Below the pieces are notes generated by a model. It was not told where the DNA came from and did not search any database. It saw only the letters and a program-made list of their open reading frames with translations. Below are positions 40,094 through 49,921 of a stretch of DNA of 64,000 nt, one piece after another. Source of the stretch: an uncultured Erythrobacter sp. (GTDB lineage Bacteria; Pseudomonadota; Alphaproteobacteria; Sphingomonadales; Sphingomonadaceae); the NCBI GenBank assembly GCA_947500645.1, contig CANMSD010000002.1, positions 372,001-436,000 on the forward strand. Reading direction: 5' to 3'. Each line of letters begins with the position of its first letter. Position 1 is the stretch's first letter. The position numbers and the translations under genes are program-made.

Positions 40094-42418
40094 ATGGCAT
40101 TCTGGTTGGCACGCGAGCGGCGCGGGCAGGAATCGAGCTATCTCCAACGGTTCGACCCGCGGTTCTGGACGATTGATTTTCCCCGTCCTGCGATGGGATC
40201 GATCGTCACCACGTCGGCTGATAGCTTCAAAGTGGACGTCGAACTGCATCATGAAGGTGAGTTGGTCGGACTGATCTGGGACAGTGTCAATGCGTTCGAT
40301 CACCCCTTGCTCGCGTACGAGACAAGCCGCGATTACTCTCACACGACCCTCAGTTTCCGTTGGCAGTCCAGCGGGGTGGCGACGCTGGACCAGGCCAATG
40401 GCCCAACTCTTACGATCGAGGGCCGGGACGCGTCAGGCCAGCCGAGAACTTGGTATGTCAGACTTTGGAACTACGCCAACGGCTCACCAACGAATGCGAT
40501 CATTACTCTGCCGTTTTCCAACCTCGAAAGCGGCTGGGTCTTGCCTGGTGAACAAGTATGGCCGTCCGATATCGACCGAATGTTCATTTCGATCGCCGCG
40601 CCAAACTTCGTTTCTCGAAGCAGTGAACCACTTGCCTCTCGTCTGAATGGAAGCGTTACCGTTTCAGGCATCGCTTGCGACGGAAAGAATTCGATGCTCG
40701 AATTGGGCGACATTCGACTGCCGCCCCATCAAGAGCGAATGGCGACCGCGTATGACGACGCCTACAATCAGACACCTGCACGCCTTCTTCGGAATATCGT
40801 TGGCCTAGGGTATCGAACCGAGATCTTGCATTATGTCGGGATGAGTCACTTCATGCAGCTTGAAGCTGATGGAGGCGGCGAACTGAAAGTGATCGATGGC
40901 GGGCCGCTTAGTGTGCCTGCAGAGATATGGCACGAGAGCTTCTTCGAACATTGCAGCAAGAACGGCTTCGAAGCGATTTCATCAATCTCATACGAGTTAT
41001 TCGACGCGTATTGCCCGGAGGCCTGGAAGCAGCGCACCGCGAGCGGTGCGCAAGCGCTTACTGGCTGGGTGCCACCTTCCACATTGCTTTCACCGGCCAA
41101 CGCCGACGCGATGGCATGGCTGCAAGCGAGCGCAGTCAATTTCATCGAACTTATGCAAGACGCGCAACTGCCCGTCCGATTCCAGATCGGGGAACCCTGG
41201 TGGTGGATCACGCCAGCGGGCGAGATATGCCTTTATGATGATGCCGCAAGGACAGAATTTGGCGGTAGTCCACCGACGATCTCCGATGTCCGGGCCCCTC
41301 TGAATGACAGTCAAAAGGCACTGCTTGATGAAGCCGGTGCATTGCTTGCCCAATCCACTGCAGACTTGAGCCAAGCTGTACGCAATGCAGCAACCGGCAG
41401 CGCGGAGATCTTGCTACTCGCGTTCACGCCGACAATTCTCGATGCGGAAACTCCCGAGCTCTATCGAGCAAACCTGCCCATTGGCTGGGCTCATCCCGCC
41501 TTCGACCGGTTGCAACTGGAGGATTATGACTGGTTGACCACTGGCGCTGACGCCGATCGCCGCCGAGCCTATGCCTTGGTCGATACAAGGTTGGGATACC
41601 CCGTTGACCAGCAAGACTATCTATCAGGCTTCGTCCTGCTCGAGACAAATGCCGAGGTGATGTGGCCCCTAATCGACATGGGGCTCGATGAAGCAAAAGA
41701 GCGTGGCGTCGAACGCCGGTTCGTCTGGGCCCTGCCGCAGGTCGCTCGCGATGGATACACACGCCTCCCCAAAAACCACGAGGAACCCATGCAATCATTT
41801 GATGATGTTCTATACCCGTTTGCCCTCGGGCGAGACACGGCGGTCGCACCGGAATTCTCCACGTCAGTTGCGGTCATGGCCTCCGGCCACGAACGGCGGA
41901 ATTCTCTTTGGAGCGATGCCCGAATTCATTTCGATGTCGGACCAGGTATTCGCTCGGAAAGTGAACTGGCAGAACTGATTGCGTTCTTCCGGGCGCGCCG
42001 TGGAGCTGCTCGAGGGTTCAGAATATCTGACCCGTTCGACAACAGTTCGAATGGCATGACGGGCAGTCCAGGAACTTCAGATCAGCTGATTGGCATGGGT
42101 GATGGGCTCAAAGCAGACTTCCAACTCGTGAAGACCTACGGCACTGGCGATGACCAACAGAAACGCATTATCACCAGACCACGCCCAGAGACGGTTAAGA
42201 TCAGCGTTGGAGACTACGAAAGCACTGACTGGACTCTAAGCGAAAAGGGCGTCGTACAGTTTGCGCAAGCCCCTGCAGCTGGAGATGAAGTGCGCGCTGG
42301 CTTTCTGTTCGATGTACCCGTCCGTTTCGCAGACGATCGCATAGACGTCTCAGCTGTCAATTTCGAAGCCGGTGAAGCGCCCAGTATTTCGCTGATCGAA
42401 ATTCGCGAGGCATCGTAG
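40094..42418 (+). CDS. DUF2460/TIGR02217-type distal tail protein with about 560-aa N-terminal extension (gp12-like)
   Basis: C-terminal RRGAARGFRISDPFDNSS...GDGLKADFQLVKTYG...VRFADDRIDVSAVNFEAGEAPSISLIEIR. Confidence 0.88.
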   Translation: MAFWLARERRGQESSYLQRFDPRFWTIDFPRPAMGSIVTTSADSFKVDVELHHEGELVGLIWDSVNAFDHPLLAYETSRDYSHTTLSFRWQSSGVATLDQANGPTLTIEGRDASGQPRTWYVRLWNYANGSPTNAIITLPFSNLESGWVLPGEQVWPSDIDRMFISIAAPNFVSRSSEPLASRLNGSVTVSGIACDGKNSMLELGDIRLPPHQERMATAYDDAYNQTPARLLRNIVGLGYRTEILHYVGMSHFMQLEADGGGELKVIDGGPLSVPAEIWHESFFEHCSKNGFEAISSISYELFDAYCPEAWKQRTASGAQALTGWVPPSTLLSPANADAMAWLQASAVNFIELMQDAQLPVRFQIGEPWWWITPAGEICLYDDAARTEFGGSPPTISDVRAPLNDSQKALLDEAGALLAQSTADLSQAVRNAATGSAEILLLAFTPTILDAETPELYRANLPIGWAHPAFDRLQLEDYDWLTTGADADRRRAYALVDTRLGYPVDQQDYLSGFVLLETNAEVMWPLIDMGLDEAKERGVERRFVWALPQVARDGYTRLPKNHEEPMQSFDDVLYPFALGRDTAVAPEFSTSVAVMASGHERRNSLWSDARIHFDVGPGIRSESELAELIAFFRARRGAARGFRISDPFDNSSNGMTGSPGTSDQLIGMGDGLKADFQLVKTYGTGDDQQKRIITRPRPETVKISVGDYESTDWTLSEKGVVQFAQAPAAGDEVRAGFLFDVPVRFADDRIDVSAVNFEAGEAPSISLIEIREAS

Positions 42419-43227
42419 TGCGTGTCTTTTTCGACCGAGAGCTGGACAATGTAGCCACATTTTGGCGCGTGTTTCGGCGTGACGGTGTCACGCTCGGCTT
42501 CACCAGCCATGATCGCGACTTGTACTTCTCTGGCATCGTACACCAATCGGCACCAGGAATGGTGCCGTCCGCGATCCGGCGCACAATAAATGTAGATGAT
42601 GATGACGCTGAGGTCGAAGGTGCGCTAAGCCATGATTCAATTCGAGCCGACGAGCTTGCGACAGGTCTCTACGACGCAGCATCGATAGAAATCGGAGCGG
42701 TGGATTGGGAAGCGCTCGATCACCATGTTTTCTACAATGGAAAACTCGGCACGATTGAAGACGACAACCACAGTTTTTCAGCCCAATTGAAGTCAGCAAA
42801 AGCAATTCTGGAAGAAGATCTGGTACCGCGGACAAGCCCGACCTGCCGGGCAGAGTTCTGTGGCAAGGGATGCTCTCTATCGGCTGCGACGTTTACCTCG
42901 CTTCGATCGGTGTCAGCGCTAGATCTTGATGCCAACTCAGTGCAATTTCCCGGCATCACCATGGATGACTTCATCGATGGCCAGCTACGTTTTCTGGATG
43001 GCCCTCAAACGGGCCTCACCTTCGGGATTGTGGCCAGTGGCGCAGAGGGACTGACACTTGATCGCCCCCTCGTCGCTGGGACCGCAGTCGGTACAATGGT
43101 AGAGCTACGAGAAGGCTGCGATCATACATTTGCCTCGTGCCAAGGTCGTTTCGGCAATGCCGAGAACTTTCGCGGTGAGCCGTTCTTGCCCGGCAATGAC
43201 CTTCTTGCTCGTTACGGCAAGTCATAG
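42418..43227 (+). CDS. DUF2163/TIGR02218 baseplate hub protein (gp13-like)
   Basis: FWRVFRRDGVTLGFTSHDRDLYFSGIVHQSAPGMVPSAI; LREGCDHTFASCQGRFGNAENFRGEPFLPGNDLLARYG. Confidence 0.95.
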   Translation: MRVFFDRELDNVATFWRVFRRDGVTLGFTSHDRDLYFSGIVHQSAPGMVPSAIRRTINVDDDDAEVEGALSHDSIRADELATGLYDAASIEIGAVDWEALDHHVFYNGKLGTIEDDNHSFSAQLKSAKAILEEDLVPRTSPTCRAEFCGKGCSLSAATFTSLRSVSALDLDANSVQFPGITMDDFIDGQLRFLDGPQTGLTFGIVASGAEGLTLDRPLVAGTAVGTMVELREGCDHTFASCQGRFGNAENFRGEPFLPGNDLLARYGKS

Positions 43228-43230
43228 ATA

Positions 43231-43650
43231 GTGAAAAGGGACGTTGAGCTGCTGGTAGCAGCGGCGACAAGTTTGATCGGCACACCCTTTCGACTTCATG
43301 GGCGCGATCCTAGCTCGGGCGTTGACTGTGTTGGAATGCTGGACTGGTGCTTGCGCGAGATCGGCCAACGGCCATCACTGCCGCGCGGGTATCGCTTACG
43401 CAATTCAAGCGTTGATATGTGGTTTGAGTGCGCGAAATCTTGCGGTTTGCGGCCTGTCGATGGCGCAATCCGTGTGGGGGACATAATTCTCGTGTCGCCG
43501 TCGCCCGGCCAATTCCATTTGATGATCGCTGAGGCGAGCGACACTTTCATTCACGCACATGCCGGGCTGAAGAAAGTGGTCAGGGAGAGGGGCCCCTTGG
43601 CTTCAGGGCCAACCAAGCACTGGCGCCTAGCACCCGGATTTCAGGACTAG
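43231..43650 (+). CDS. NlpC/P60 cell-wall peptidase (gp14-like)
   Basis: LIGTPFRLHGRDPSSGVDCVGMLDW; FHLMIAEASDTFIHAHAG. Confidence 0.92.
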   Translation: MKRDVELLVAAATSLIGTPFRLHGRDPSSGVDCVGMLDWCLREIGQRPSLPRGYRLRNSSVDMWFECAKSCGLRPVDGAIRVGDIILVSPSPGQFHLMIAEASDTFIHAHAGLKKVVRERGPLASGPTKHWRLAPGFQD

Positions 43651-43655
43651 AACAA

Positions 43656-45827
43656 ATGGCAACCATTATTTTGACGGCCGTCGGATCAGCTCTCGGCGGG
43701 CCTATCGGTAGCACAATTGGTGCAATCATCGGACAGCAGGTCGACCAAGCGATATTTGGTAGCGGAACACGGGAGGGGCCGAGGCTAAAAGAGCTATCGG
43801 TGACGACGTCCAGTTACGGCCAGCCGATGGCGCGAGTATTCGGACGAATGCGTGTGCCAGGTACGATCATTTGGTCGACTGACCTTATTGAAAGCTCTGA
43901 GAAAAGTGGTGGGGGAAAGGGAAAGCCATCGACAAAGACCTACAGCTATTCCGCATCATTCGCCGTCGCCCTTAGCAGTTCGCCCATCTCATCTCTGGGA
44001 AGAATTTGGGCCGACGGTGAGCTTCTTAGAGGTGCTGCCGGCGACTTGAAGGCAGAGGGGGGACTCCGCATTTACAATGGGCGTGGGGATGATCCCGTAG
44101 ACCCGCTCGTTGCAGCCGATAAAGGTGGCAACGCTCTGGCATTTCGCGATTGCGCATACGTCGTCTTCGAAAATCTTCAGCTGGCCGATTTCGGCAATCG
44201 GATTCCGGCCCTTACTTTCGAAATCATGGGCGAGGACAATGCTTCCGTTCATCTCGCGGATGTAGTTCCGAGCGCAGATCATTCGAGTACAGCCTCTTCA
44301 CTACCACACTTGCGAGGCTTCGCGGACGAAGGAGGCCCGTTATCGTCAACCTTGTCCGTGATCGGGCAGGTATTTCCGATCGTCTGCGCTACGGACGCCA
44401 GTGATCTGCGCGTCGCTCAGATTGAGAATGCCAGCGCTGACGTGACCGCACTGCCAGAGAAGCTGGTTGATAGGGAACAGGAGGAGAAGGAGCATCGCCG
44501 AGTTGAGAGGGTCGGCAAAGAACCACTCGCCATGCGATATTACGATGAGAGCCGAGACTATCAACCTGGTGTTCAGCGCGCGATCGGCGGTCGTTCGAAT
44601 GGACGCGAAAGAATACTGGATATGCCAGGCACTCTTCTAGCAAACGGCGCGCGGGCGATTGCCAATGAAACGGCCCAACGCGCAAGGTGGTACCAGGAGC
44701 AAGTTTCATGGCGAATGGCTGAGCTTGATCCAATGGTCAAACCAGGCGAGATTGTCCAAATCCCCGGCAAGCTAGGGAAATGGCTAGTCCGGAGATGGGA
44801 ATGGCTTGATCGCGGAGTGGAATTGGACCTCGAGCGGATTCCGCCAGAATTCAACAACACACCGCTTGAAGAACTGGCTTTTGATAACGCACCACAAGAT
44901 CTACTTCCAGGCTCGACCATACTGAACGTATTCGAGGTCCCACCTGACCTTGCTGCATCCCAATCGGATCCGATCATTCTCGCGGCAACTTCTTCCGAAA
45001 ATTCTGCATGGCGCGGTGCGGCTCTCTATGTCGAACAGGGTCAAGGACTTATTCCAATTGCTTCATCAAACCGCTTGCGCTCAATCACGGGCTACCTCGC
45101 TCAAGACTTAGCGGGTTCCTCATCGACATATTTGCAGACCCAGGCCTCGCTCTTGGTGCAACTGCCCGCTCACGACCTCACGTTCACAGAAACAGATATC
45201 TCAGGCCTCGCGCTTGGCGCGAACAGGCTCTTGGTTGGCGCTGAAGTGTTGCAATTTCTTGAGGCTGAGCCGCTAGGTGGCGGCTTGTGGAGGCTTAGCG
45301 GGCTGCTACGCGGGCGCGGTGGAACTGAAAATACAGCAATCGAAGGTCACGTCGCCGGCACTTCAGTGGCTCTGATTGATGAGCGCCTGACCGTGCTGGA
45401 CGCCTCGCTGGTTCAATCGAACGCTGCAACTCGCATTGGTGCGATCGGACTTGGCGACATCGATCCAGTTTTCGCAAGTCTCCAAAATGCTGGCATTTCT
45501 AGACGCCCGTTGTGTCCAGTCCATCCTCGAGTTCTTGAAGCACCAGATGGCACTTGGGAATTCTGTTGGACGAGGCGCGCGCGCGGCCAATGGCTATGGG
45601 AAGATGATGTCGATGTCCCGCTGGTAGAGGAAGTGGAATCGTATGTGATCGGTTACGGGCCGATCGAAGAGCCCTTCGCGACTTGGTCAGTTGCGACAAC
45701 ACAGATCGCGCTTTCCGAAGCTGAGCGAAACGCATTGCTTGCCAACTATGGCTCCGGCGACCTGTGGGTCAAGCAAGTCGGAACCTTTGCAAATTCGCCA
45801 GCGACCTTGATCGCACAGATTACGTAA
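43656..45827 (+). CDS. GTA gp15-like tail tip/host-specificity protein, short form
   Basis: ALGGPIGSTIGAIIGQQVDQAIFG...YGQPMARVFGRMRVPGTIIWSTDL; Phage-tail_3-like body. Confidence 0.9.
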   Translation: MATIILTAVGSALGGPIGSTIGAIIGQQVDQAIFGSGTREGPRLKELSVTTSSYGQPMARVFGRMRVPGTIIWSTDLIESSEKSGGGKGKPSTKTYSYSASFAVALSSSPISSLGRIWADGELLRGAAGDLKAEGGLRIYNGRGDDPVDPLVAADKGGNALAFRDCAYVVFENLQLADFGNRIPALTFEIMGEDNASVHLADVVPSADHSSTASSLPHLRGFADEGGPLSSTLSVIGQVFPIVCATDASDLRVAQIENASADVTALPEKLVDREQEEKEHRRVERVGKEPLAMRYYDESRDYQPGVQRAIGGRSNGRERILDMPGTLLANGARAIANETAQRARWYQEQVSWRMAELDPMVKPGEIVQIPGKLGKWLVRRWEWLDRGVELDLERIPPEFNNTPLEELAFDNAPQDLLPGSTILNVFEVPPDLAASQSDPIILAATSSENSAWRGAALYVEQGQGLIPIASSNRLRSITGYLAQDLAGSSSTYLQTQASLLVQLPAHDLTFTETDISGLALGANRLLVGAEVLQFLEAEPLGGGLWRLSGLLRGRGGTENTAIEGHVAGTSVALIDERLTVLDASLVQSNAATRIGAIGLGDIDPVFASLQNAGISRRPLCPVHPRVLEAPDGTWEFCWTRRARGQWLWEDDVDVPLVEEVESYVIGYGPIEEPFATWSVATTQIALSEAERNALLANYGSGDLWVKQVGTFANSPATLIAQIT

Positions 45828-45843
45828 ACGCTAAGGAAGCATC

Positions 45844-46293
45844 ATGCCCGCACCAACCGACTTTCCATCAAGCACCTCGAACTTTTCTCTGCCATTGCTC
45901 TTCGCAGGACAATCGCAAAAAGAGTTCTTTGTGAACGAAGCTATCGCTTTGATCGACGCCCACCTTCATCGGACTGTAGTTTCTTCGCAGCCAACACCGC
46001 CAGCAATCCCCAACGAAGGTGAAGCATATCGCGTGACCAGTGGCGTCGACGATTGGTCCGGGCAAGACGATACCATTGCCGTGTTTATAGGAGGGACCTG
46101 GCGCTTCCAGTCACCGGTTTCTGGTATGACGATCTTTGACCGAAACGCAGGCCAGTTCCTGCACTTTTCAACGACATGGTCTTCGGCTGCTGAGCCAGCG
46201 TTGCCGCAAGGGGGGGCAGTGGTCGACTCAGAGGCGAGGACCGCAATCGAAGCGTTGATCCAAGCGCTCAAAGTTGTCGGAATTCTGATCTGA
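45844..46293 (+). CDS. DUF2793 protein at the end of the GTA cluster
   Basis: LPLLFAGQSQKEFFVNEAIALIDAHLHRTV. Confidence 0.88.
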   Translation: MPAPTDFPSSTSNFSLPLLFAGQSQKEFFVNEAIALIDAHLHRTVVSSQPTPPAIPNEGEAYRVTSGVDDWSGQDDTIAVFIGGTWRFQSPVSGMTIFDRNAGQFLHFSTTWSSAAEPALPQGGAVVDSEARTAIEALIQALKVVGILI

Positions 46294-46482
46294 CAAGCCT
46301 CGCCAAGCCAACTTGCGTCTAGCGCAACTCAGCAAGATTCTGATGAGACCTGCCTTTTTTGCGACCAGTTCAGCCAATAGCGACTTTATTGCAACAGTTT
46401 GAGTTGATTGATTGCTTGCCACGCCGTGGGGGAAAAGTTAGAGACAGCGCAGCTCCAAATAACGCTAAAAGGGGATTATGGA

Positions 46483-47610
46483 ATGCGCAAACTCGTCATA
46501 GGAATGGCGATGGCTTCAACGGCGCTTGCAGCGCCTGCAATGGCTCGAGAGGGCCAATGGTACATCCAAGCCGATGGTGGAGCCATGCTGGTCGAAGACA
46601 TTGCCTTCGACGTAAACGAAGCTTCGAACGAAGTAGAAGGTGAGTATGACTCTGGTTATGACTTCGGCGCCGCCGTTGGTTATGACTTCGGTGCTTTCCG
46701 CCTTGAGGCAGAAGCGAGTTATCGCGCTGCTGACCTTGATGAATTGGTAGTTGGTACAACCGGTGTCCCGGGAAATCGGATCAGCACTGTTGCAAGCAAC
46801 GGCACTTTCCCTGCCTCTGGTGAAATGAACGCTTTGAGCTTTATGCTCAACGGCCTGTTTGATTTTGGCTCGGACGATGGCATTCAGGCCTTTGCTGGTG
46901 CTGGCGTTGGCGTCGCACGCGTCGACCTTGATGCAACGGTCGCCTCTTTCGGCCCAGGTGCATATGACGATTCGGACACTGGCCTTGCTTGGCAACTTTT
47001 GGCAGGTATTCGGGCGCCTCTCAGCGACAGCTGGGATGTCGGGGTGAAGTATCGTTATTTCAATGCGGTTGACGTGAATATCGTCGATACGCTTGGTAAC
47101 GATTACAGCACCGATGTGAGCACTCACTCGATCCTTGGTTCGGTGATCTACAACTTTGGCGGCGAGGCTCCACCACCACCTCCGCCACCACCACCTCCGC
47201 CACCACCACCTCCACCACCTCCGCCACCTCCGCCACCACCACCACCGGTAGCGGCACCGTGTAACACTGGCCCATACATCGTCTTCTTCGATTGGGATGA
47301 GTCTGTGATTACGCCAGAGGCGGCAACAATTCTCGACAATGCGGTTACCGCATATGCGGATTGTGGTTCGGCGAACGTTATGCTGGCAGGTCACACTGAC
47401 CGTTCCGGCAGCGTGACTTACAACATGGGTCTTGCTGAGCGTCGCAACGCTTCGGTCCGTGGGTACCTTGCTGGTCGCGGTGTGCCAGAAGCACGCATCA
47501 CCGGTGAAGCGTTCGGTGAGGCTCAGCCTCGCGTTCCGACCGCTGATGGTGTTCGCGAACTGCAAAACCGTCGTGTTGAAGTCACTTACGGTCCAGGTTC
47601 GGGCATGTAA
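46483..47610 (+). CDS. OmpA-family outer membrane protein with beta-barrel, 26-Pro linker and OmpA domain
   Basis: Signal peptide; GHTDRSGSVTYNMGLAERRNASVRGYLAGRGV. Confidence 0.93.
   Translation: MRKLVIGMAMASTALAAPAMAREGQWYIQADGGAMLVEDIAFDVNEASNEVEGEYDSGYDFGAAVGYDFGAFRLEAEASYRAADLDELVVGTTGVPGNRISTVASNGTFPASGEMNALSFMLNGLFDFGSDDGIQAFAGAGVGVARVDLDATVASFGPGAYDDSDTGLAWQLLAGIRAPLSDSWDVGVKYRYFNAVDVNIVDTLGNDYSTDVSTHSILGSVIYNFGGEAPPPPPPPPPPPPPPPPPPPPPPPPPPVAAPCNTGPYIVFFDWDESVITPEAATILDNAVTAYADCGSANVMLAGHTDRSGSVTYNMGLAERRNASVRGYLAGRGVPEARITGEAFGEAQPRVPTADGVRELQNRRVEVTYGPGSGM
47170..47247 (+). repeat. Proline codon tract, partly 15-bp tandem unit CCACCACCACCTCCG
   Basis: 26 consecutive CCN codons counted in sequence. 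Confidence 0.9.
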
Positions 47611-47635
47611 GAGCGACTAACGCGCTATCAACTCG

Positions 47636-47667
47636 AGAGGGGTCAGAGCAATCTGGCCCCTCTTTTG
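47636..47667 (+). terminator. Rho-independent terminator after the OmpA-family gene
   Basis: GAGGGGTCAGA-gcaa-TCTGGCCCCTC then tttt. Confidence 0.85.
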
Positions 47668-47706
47668 TTATGCGTTGCTAAAGCTACTGTTTCCAAAGGT
47701 GTCTCG

Positions 47707-48282
47707 ATGTCTCGTTTTGCTTTTCTGAACCTCGCTCTTGTAGGGCTTGCCATTTCTGCATGCTCAGATTCCACTCAGAATTTGGCCCCAGCAGGTGAAG
47801 GTAGTGTCGAGCATGATTCTAACGCGAAAGTCATTGCGACCGCCGAGGTGAGGACTCCTGCCGGTGAGCAGCTCGGAACCGTTGAGCTCCAGGAAACCAC
47901 CGGACGGATTTTCATCGCTGCAGTTTTCGAGGGACTTGACCAAGGCGAATATGCATTTCATCTGCACGCGACCGGTTTGTGCGACGCACCTGATTTCAAA
48001 TCAGCTGGCGGGCACCTGAATCCACTAGGCAAAACTCATGGGAAGCTAAGCGAAGGAGGAGCGCATCTCGGCGATCTTCCGAATTTGATCTTCAACGAGG
48101 AGCAGATGTCTGAAGCGACGGTCGCGATCGAAGGAGAGGCTTCCAAGTTATTTGGAGAGATATTCGACGAAGACGGCACGGCGGTCATGCTGCACTCTGG
48201 CCCTGACGATTACGTCAGCGATCCAGCTGGTGCCGCTGGCCCACGAATTGCCTGCGGCATCCTAGTTAGAGCAGACGACTAA
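47707..48282 (+). CDS. sodC: Cu/Zn superoxide dismutase-family lipoprotein
   Basis: FHLHATGLC, AGGHLNP, GAHLGDLPN, MLHSGPDDY; lipobox AISAC. Confidence 0.88.
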   Translation: MSRFAFLNLALVGLAISACSDSTQNLAPAGEGSVEHDSNAKVIATAEVRTPAGEQLGTVELQETTGRIFIAAVFEGLDQGEYAFHLHATGLCDAPDFKSAGGHLNPLGKTHGKLSEGGAHLGDLPNLIFNEEQMSEATVAIEGEASKLFGEIFDEDGTAVMLHSGPDDYVSDPAGAAGPRIACGILVRADD

Positions 48283-49895
48283 ATCATCTCTTCACCCGCT
48301 GCTTTCGCTCGCTCAACGACGCTCTTAGAAGCGCTTGGCACCAGCTTGAGGGCCGCGATAAGCAGGGCGAAGCCCAGTGGTGCGACCACCAGCGTTGAAA
48401 GCACTCCAGTAGAAAGATCGTCACCATTAGTCGCAGACACATAGCCGGCCATAAACGGTCCCAGCCCCAAGCCCACTAGGGTAGTGGCCAAAAAGAATGT
48501 TGCAGTGGCAACACCCCTCATTCGCGGCAAAACCAATGCCTGGCTCGATGCAGCGGCAGCACCTAGAGCGGACGCTGAGAGCATGTTGGCAAAGAAGCTC
48601 ATGACGTAGAAAACCCCCAAGCTTTCCGTCGAGTACGCGACCACCAAAGCCGGGATGGGCGACAAGAGCCCAAATAGAATTACCCAGACACGGCCATTCG
48701 CTCTGCGTTCCTGCAGGTAATCCGCCATCCTTCCCCCAAGAATGACACCAAGAAAACCGGCGACGGCAGAAGGTGCACCTAGCAGCAACCCAAGGTCCGA
48801 CTTGTTGGCCCCCAAGGCCCGCTCTGCATATGGAGCTCCCCAATATGCAGCCGAATAGGCCATGAAGGCGACCATCCCATATCCGAGGATCACACTCATG
48901 AAGGCGGGCGACCCCCATGTTAGCTTGAACGTTGGTAGGTCGCGTGACTTCAATCCCATCGCCCAACTAAACACTGCGTAATAACCGACCCCCAAGAACA
49001 GCCATTGGTCGGAAATCGCGAATGAACCAACGAGTGCTGAAGTCAGAATATTGGATGACGCTGGAACCACTTGGGAAAGCAGCCAGGCCAGAACCGCGAA
49101 ACCGGTCAGCCCGACCAAGTTGGTGATCAGAGCTGTTTGCCCGCGCGCTGCTGCGCCGAATATAGTGAACGGCGGGATGACCTGAGAAAGCTCACGGAAG
49201 AACCCTTTGAAAGGTTCGGGGTCTTCCGGTGTTTCCAGACCGTCGATTGCTCCACGAATAGGCTCCTTCAAAGTAAGAACCCAAAGAGCGAGAATCAGGC
49301 CAGGAATACCCACCGACAAGAACGCGGCCTGCCAGCCGACAATTCCGTTCCAGCCGTCGGGAAAAGCCTCGTTCCAGTTCTCGACAATCAGCCCGCCAAT
49401 CAACAGCGATACGCCGCCACCAATATATAGGCCCGATGAATAGATCGCGAGGGCCGTCGCGCGAAGCCTGGCAGGGAACCAGTCTGAGATCAGCGAATAG
49501 GCCGAGGGACTAGCCGTGGCCTCGCCAACCCCGACGCCAATCCGCGCGACCGTAAGCGTAGCGGCATTTTTGGCGAACCCGGAAAGAGCGGTCATCGTCG
49601 ACCACAGCGTCAAGCCAATCGCCAGAAGCCTGATCCGTTTCCAACTGTCCGCGAGCTTTCCGAGTGGAATCCCAAACAGCGCGTAGAAGACCGCAAAAGC
49701 GGTTCCATAGAGGAAACCAAGATAATCATCGCCGACTCCCAGGTCCGCTTTGATATCATTGGCAAGGATCGACAGGATCTGGCGATCAATGAAATTGAGC
49801 ACGTAGACAATGACGAGTACAAACAGCGCATACCAGGAATAGGCTGGCACCTTCTGATTTTCAGATGACGCTGGTGCGCTTGGACTATCGCTCAA
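48279..49895 (-). CDS. MFS transporter (spinster-like)
   Basis: LNFIDRQILSILANDIKADLGVGDDYLGFLYGTAFAVFYALFGIPLGKLAD. Confidence 0.9.
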   Translation of the reverse strand: MSDSPSAPASSENQKVPAYSWYALFVLVIVYVLNFIDRQILSILANDIKADLGVGDDYLGFLYGTAFAVFYALFGIPLGKLADSWKRIRLLAIGLTLWSTMTALSGFAKNAATLTVARIGVGVGEATASPSAYSLISDWFPARLRATALAIYSSGLYIGGGVSLLIGGLIVENWNEAFPDGWNGIVGWQAAFLSVGIPGLILALWVLTLKEPIRGAIDGLETPEDPEPFKGFFRELSQVIPPFTIFGAAARGQTALITNLVGLTGFAVLAWLLSQVVPASSNILTSALVGSFAISDQWLFLGVGYYAVFSWAMGLKSRDLPTFKLTWGSPAFMSVILGYGMVAFMAYSAAYWGAPYAERALGANKSDLGLLLGAPSAVAGFLGVILGGRMADYLQERRANGRVWVILFGLLSPIPALVVAYSTESLGVFYVMSFFANMLSASALGAAAASSQALVLPRMRGVATATFFLATTLVGLGLGPFMAGYVSATNGDDLSTGVLSTLVVAPLGFALLIAALKLVPSASKSVVERAKAAGEEMI

Positions 49896-49921
49896 TTCTC
49901 ATCCCCATATGGCGCGACAGC

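Noticed and set aside
32468-46293. Active temperate prophage interpretation
   Set aside because: No integrase, repressor, replication or lysis genes and no att-like duplication noticed; compact GTA order fits better
46516-47565. 349-aa minus-strand ORF antisense to the OmpA-family gene
   Set aside because: Low-complexity Trp/Arg tract is the complement of the proline codons; the sense OmpA call is unambiguous
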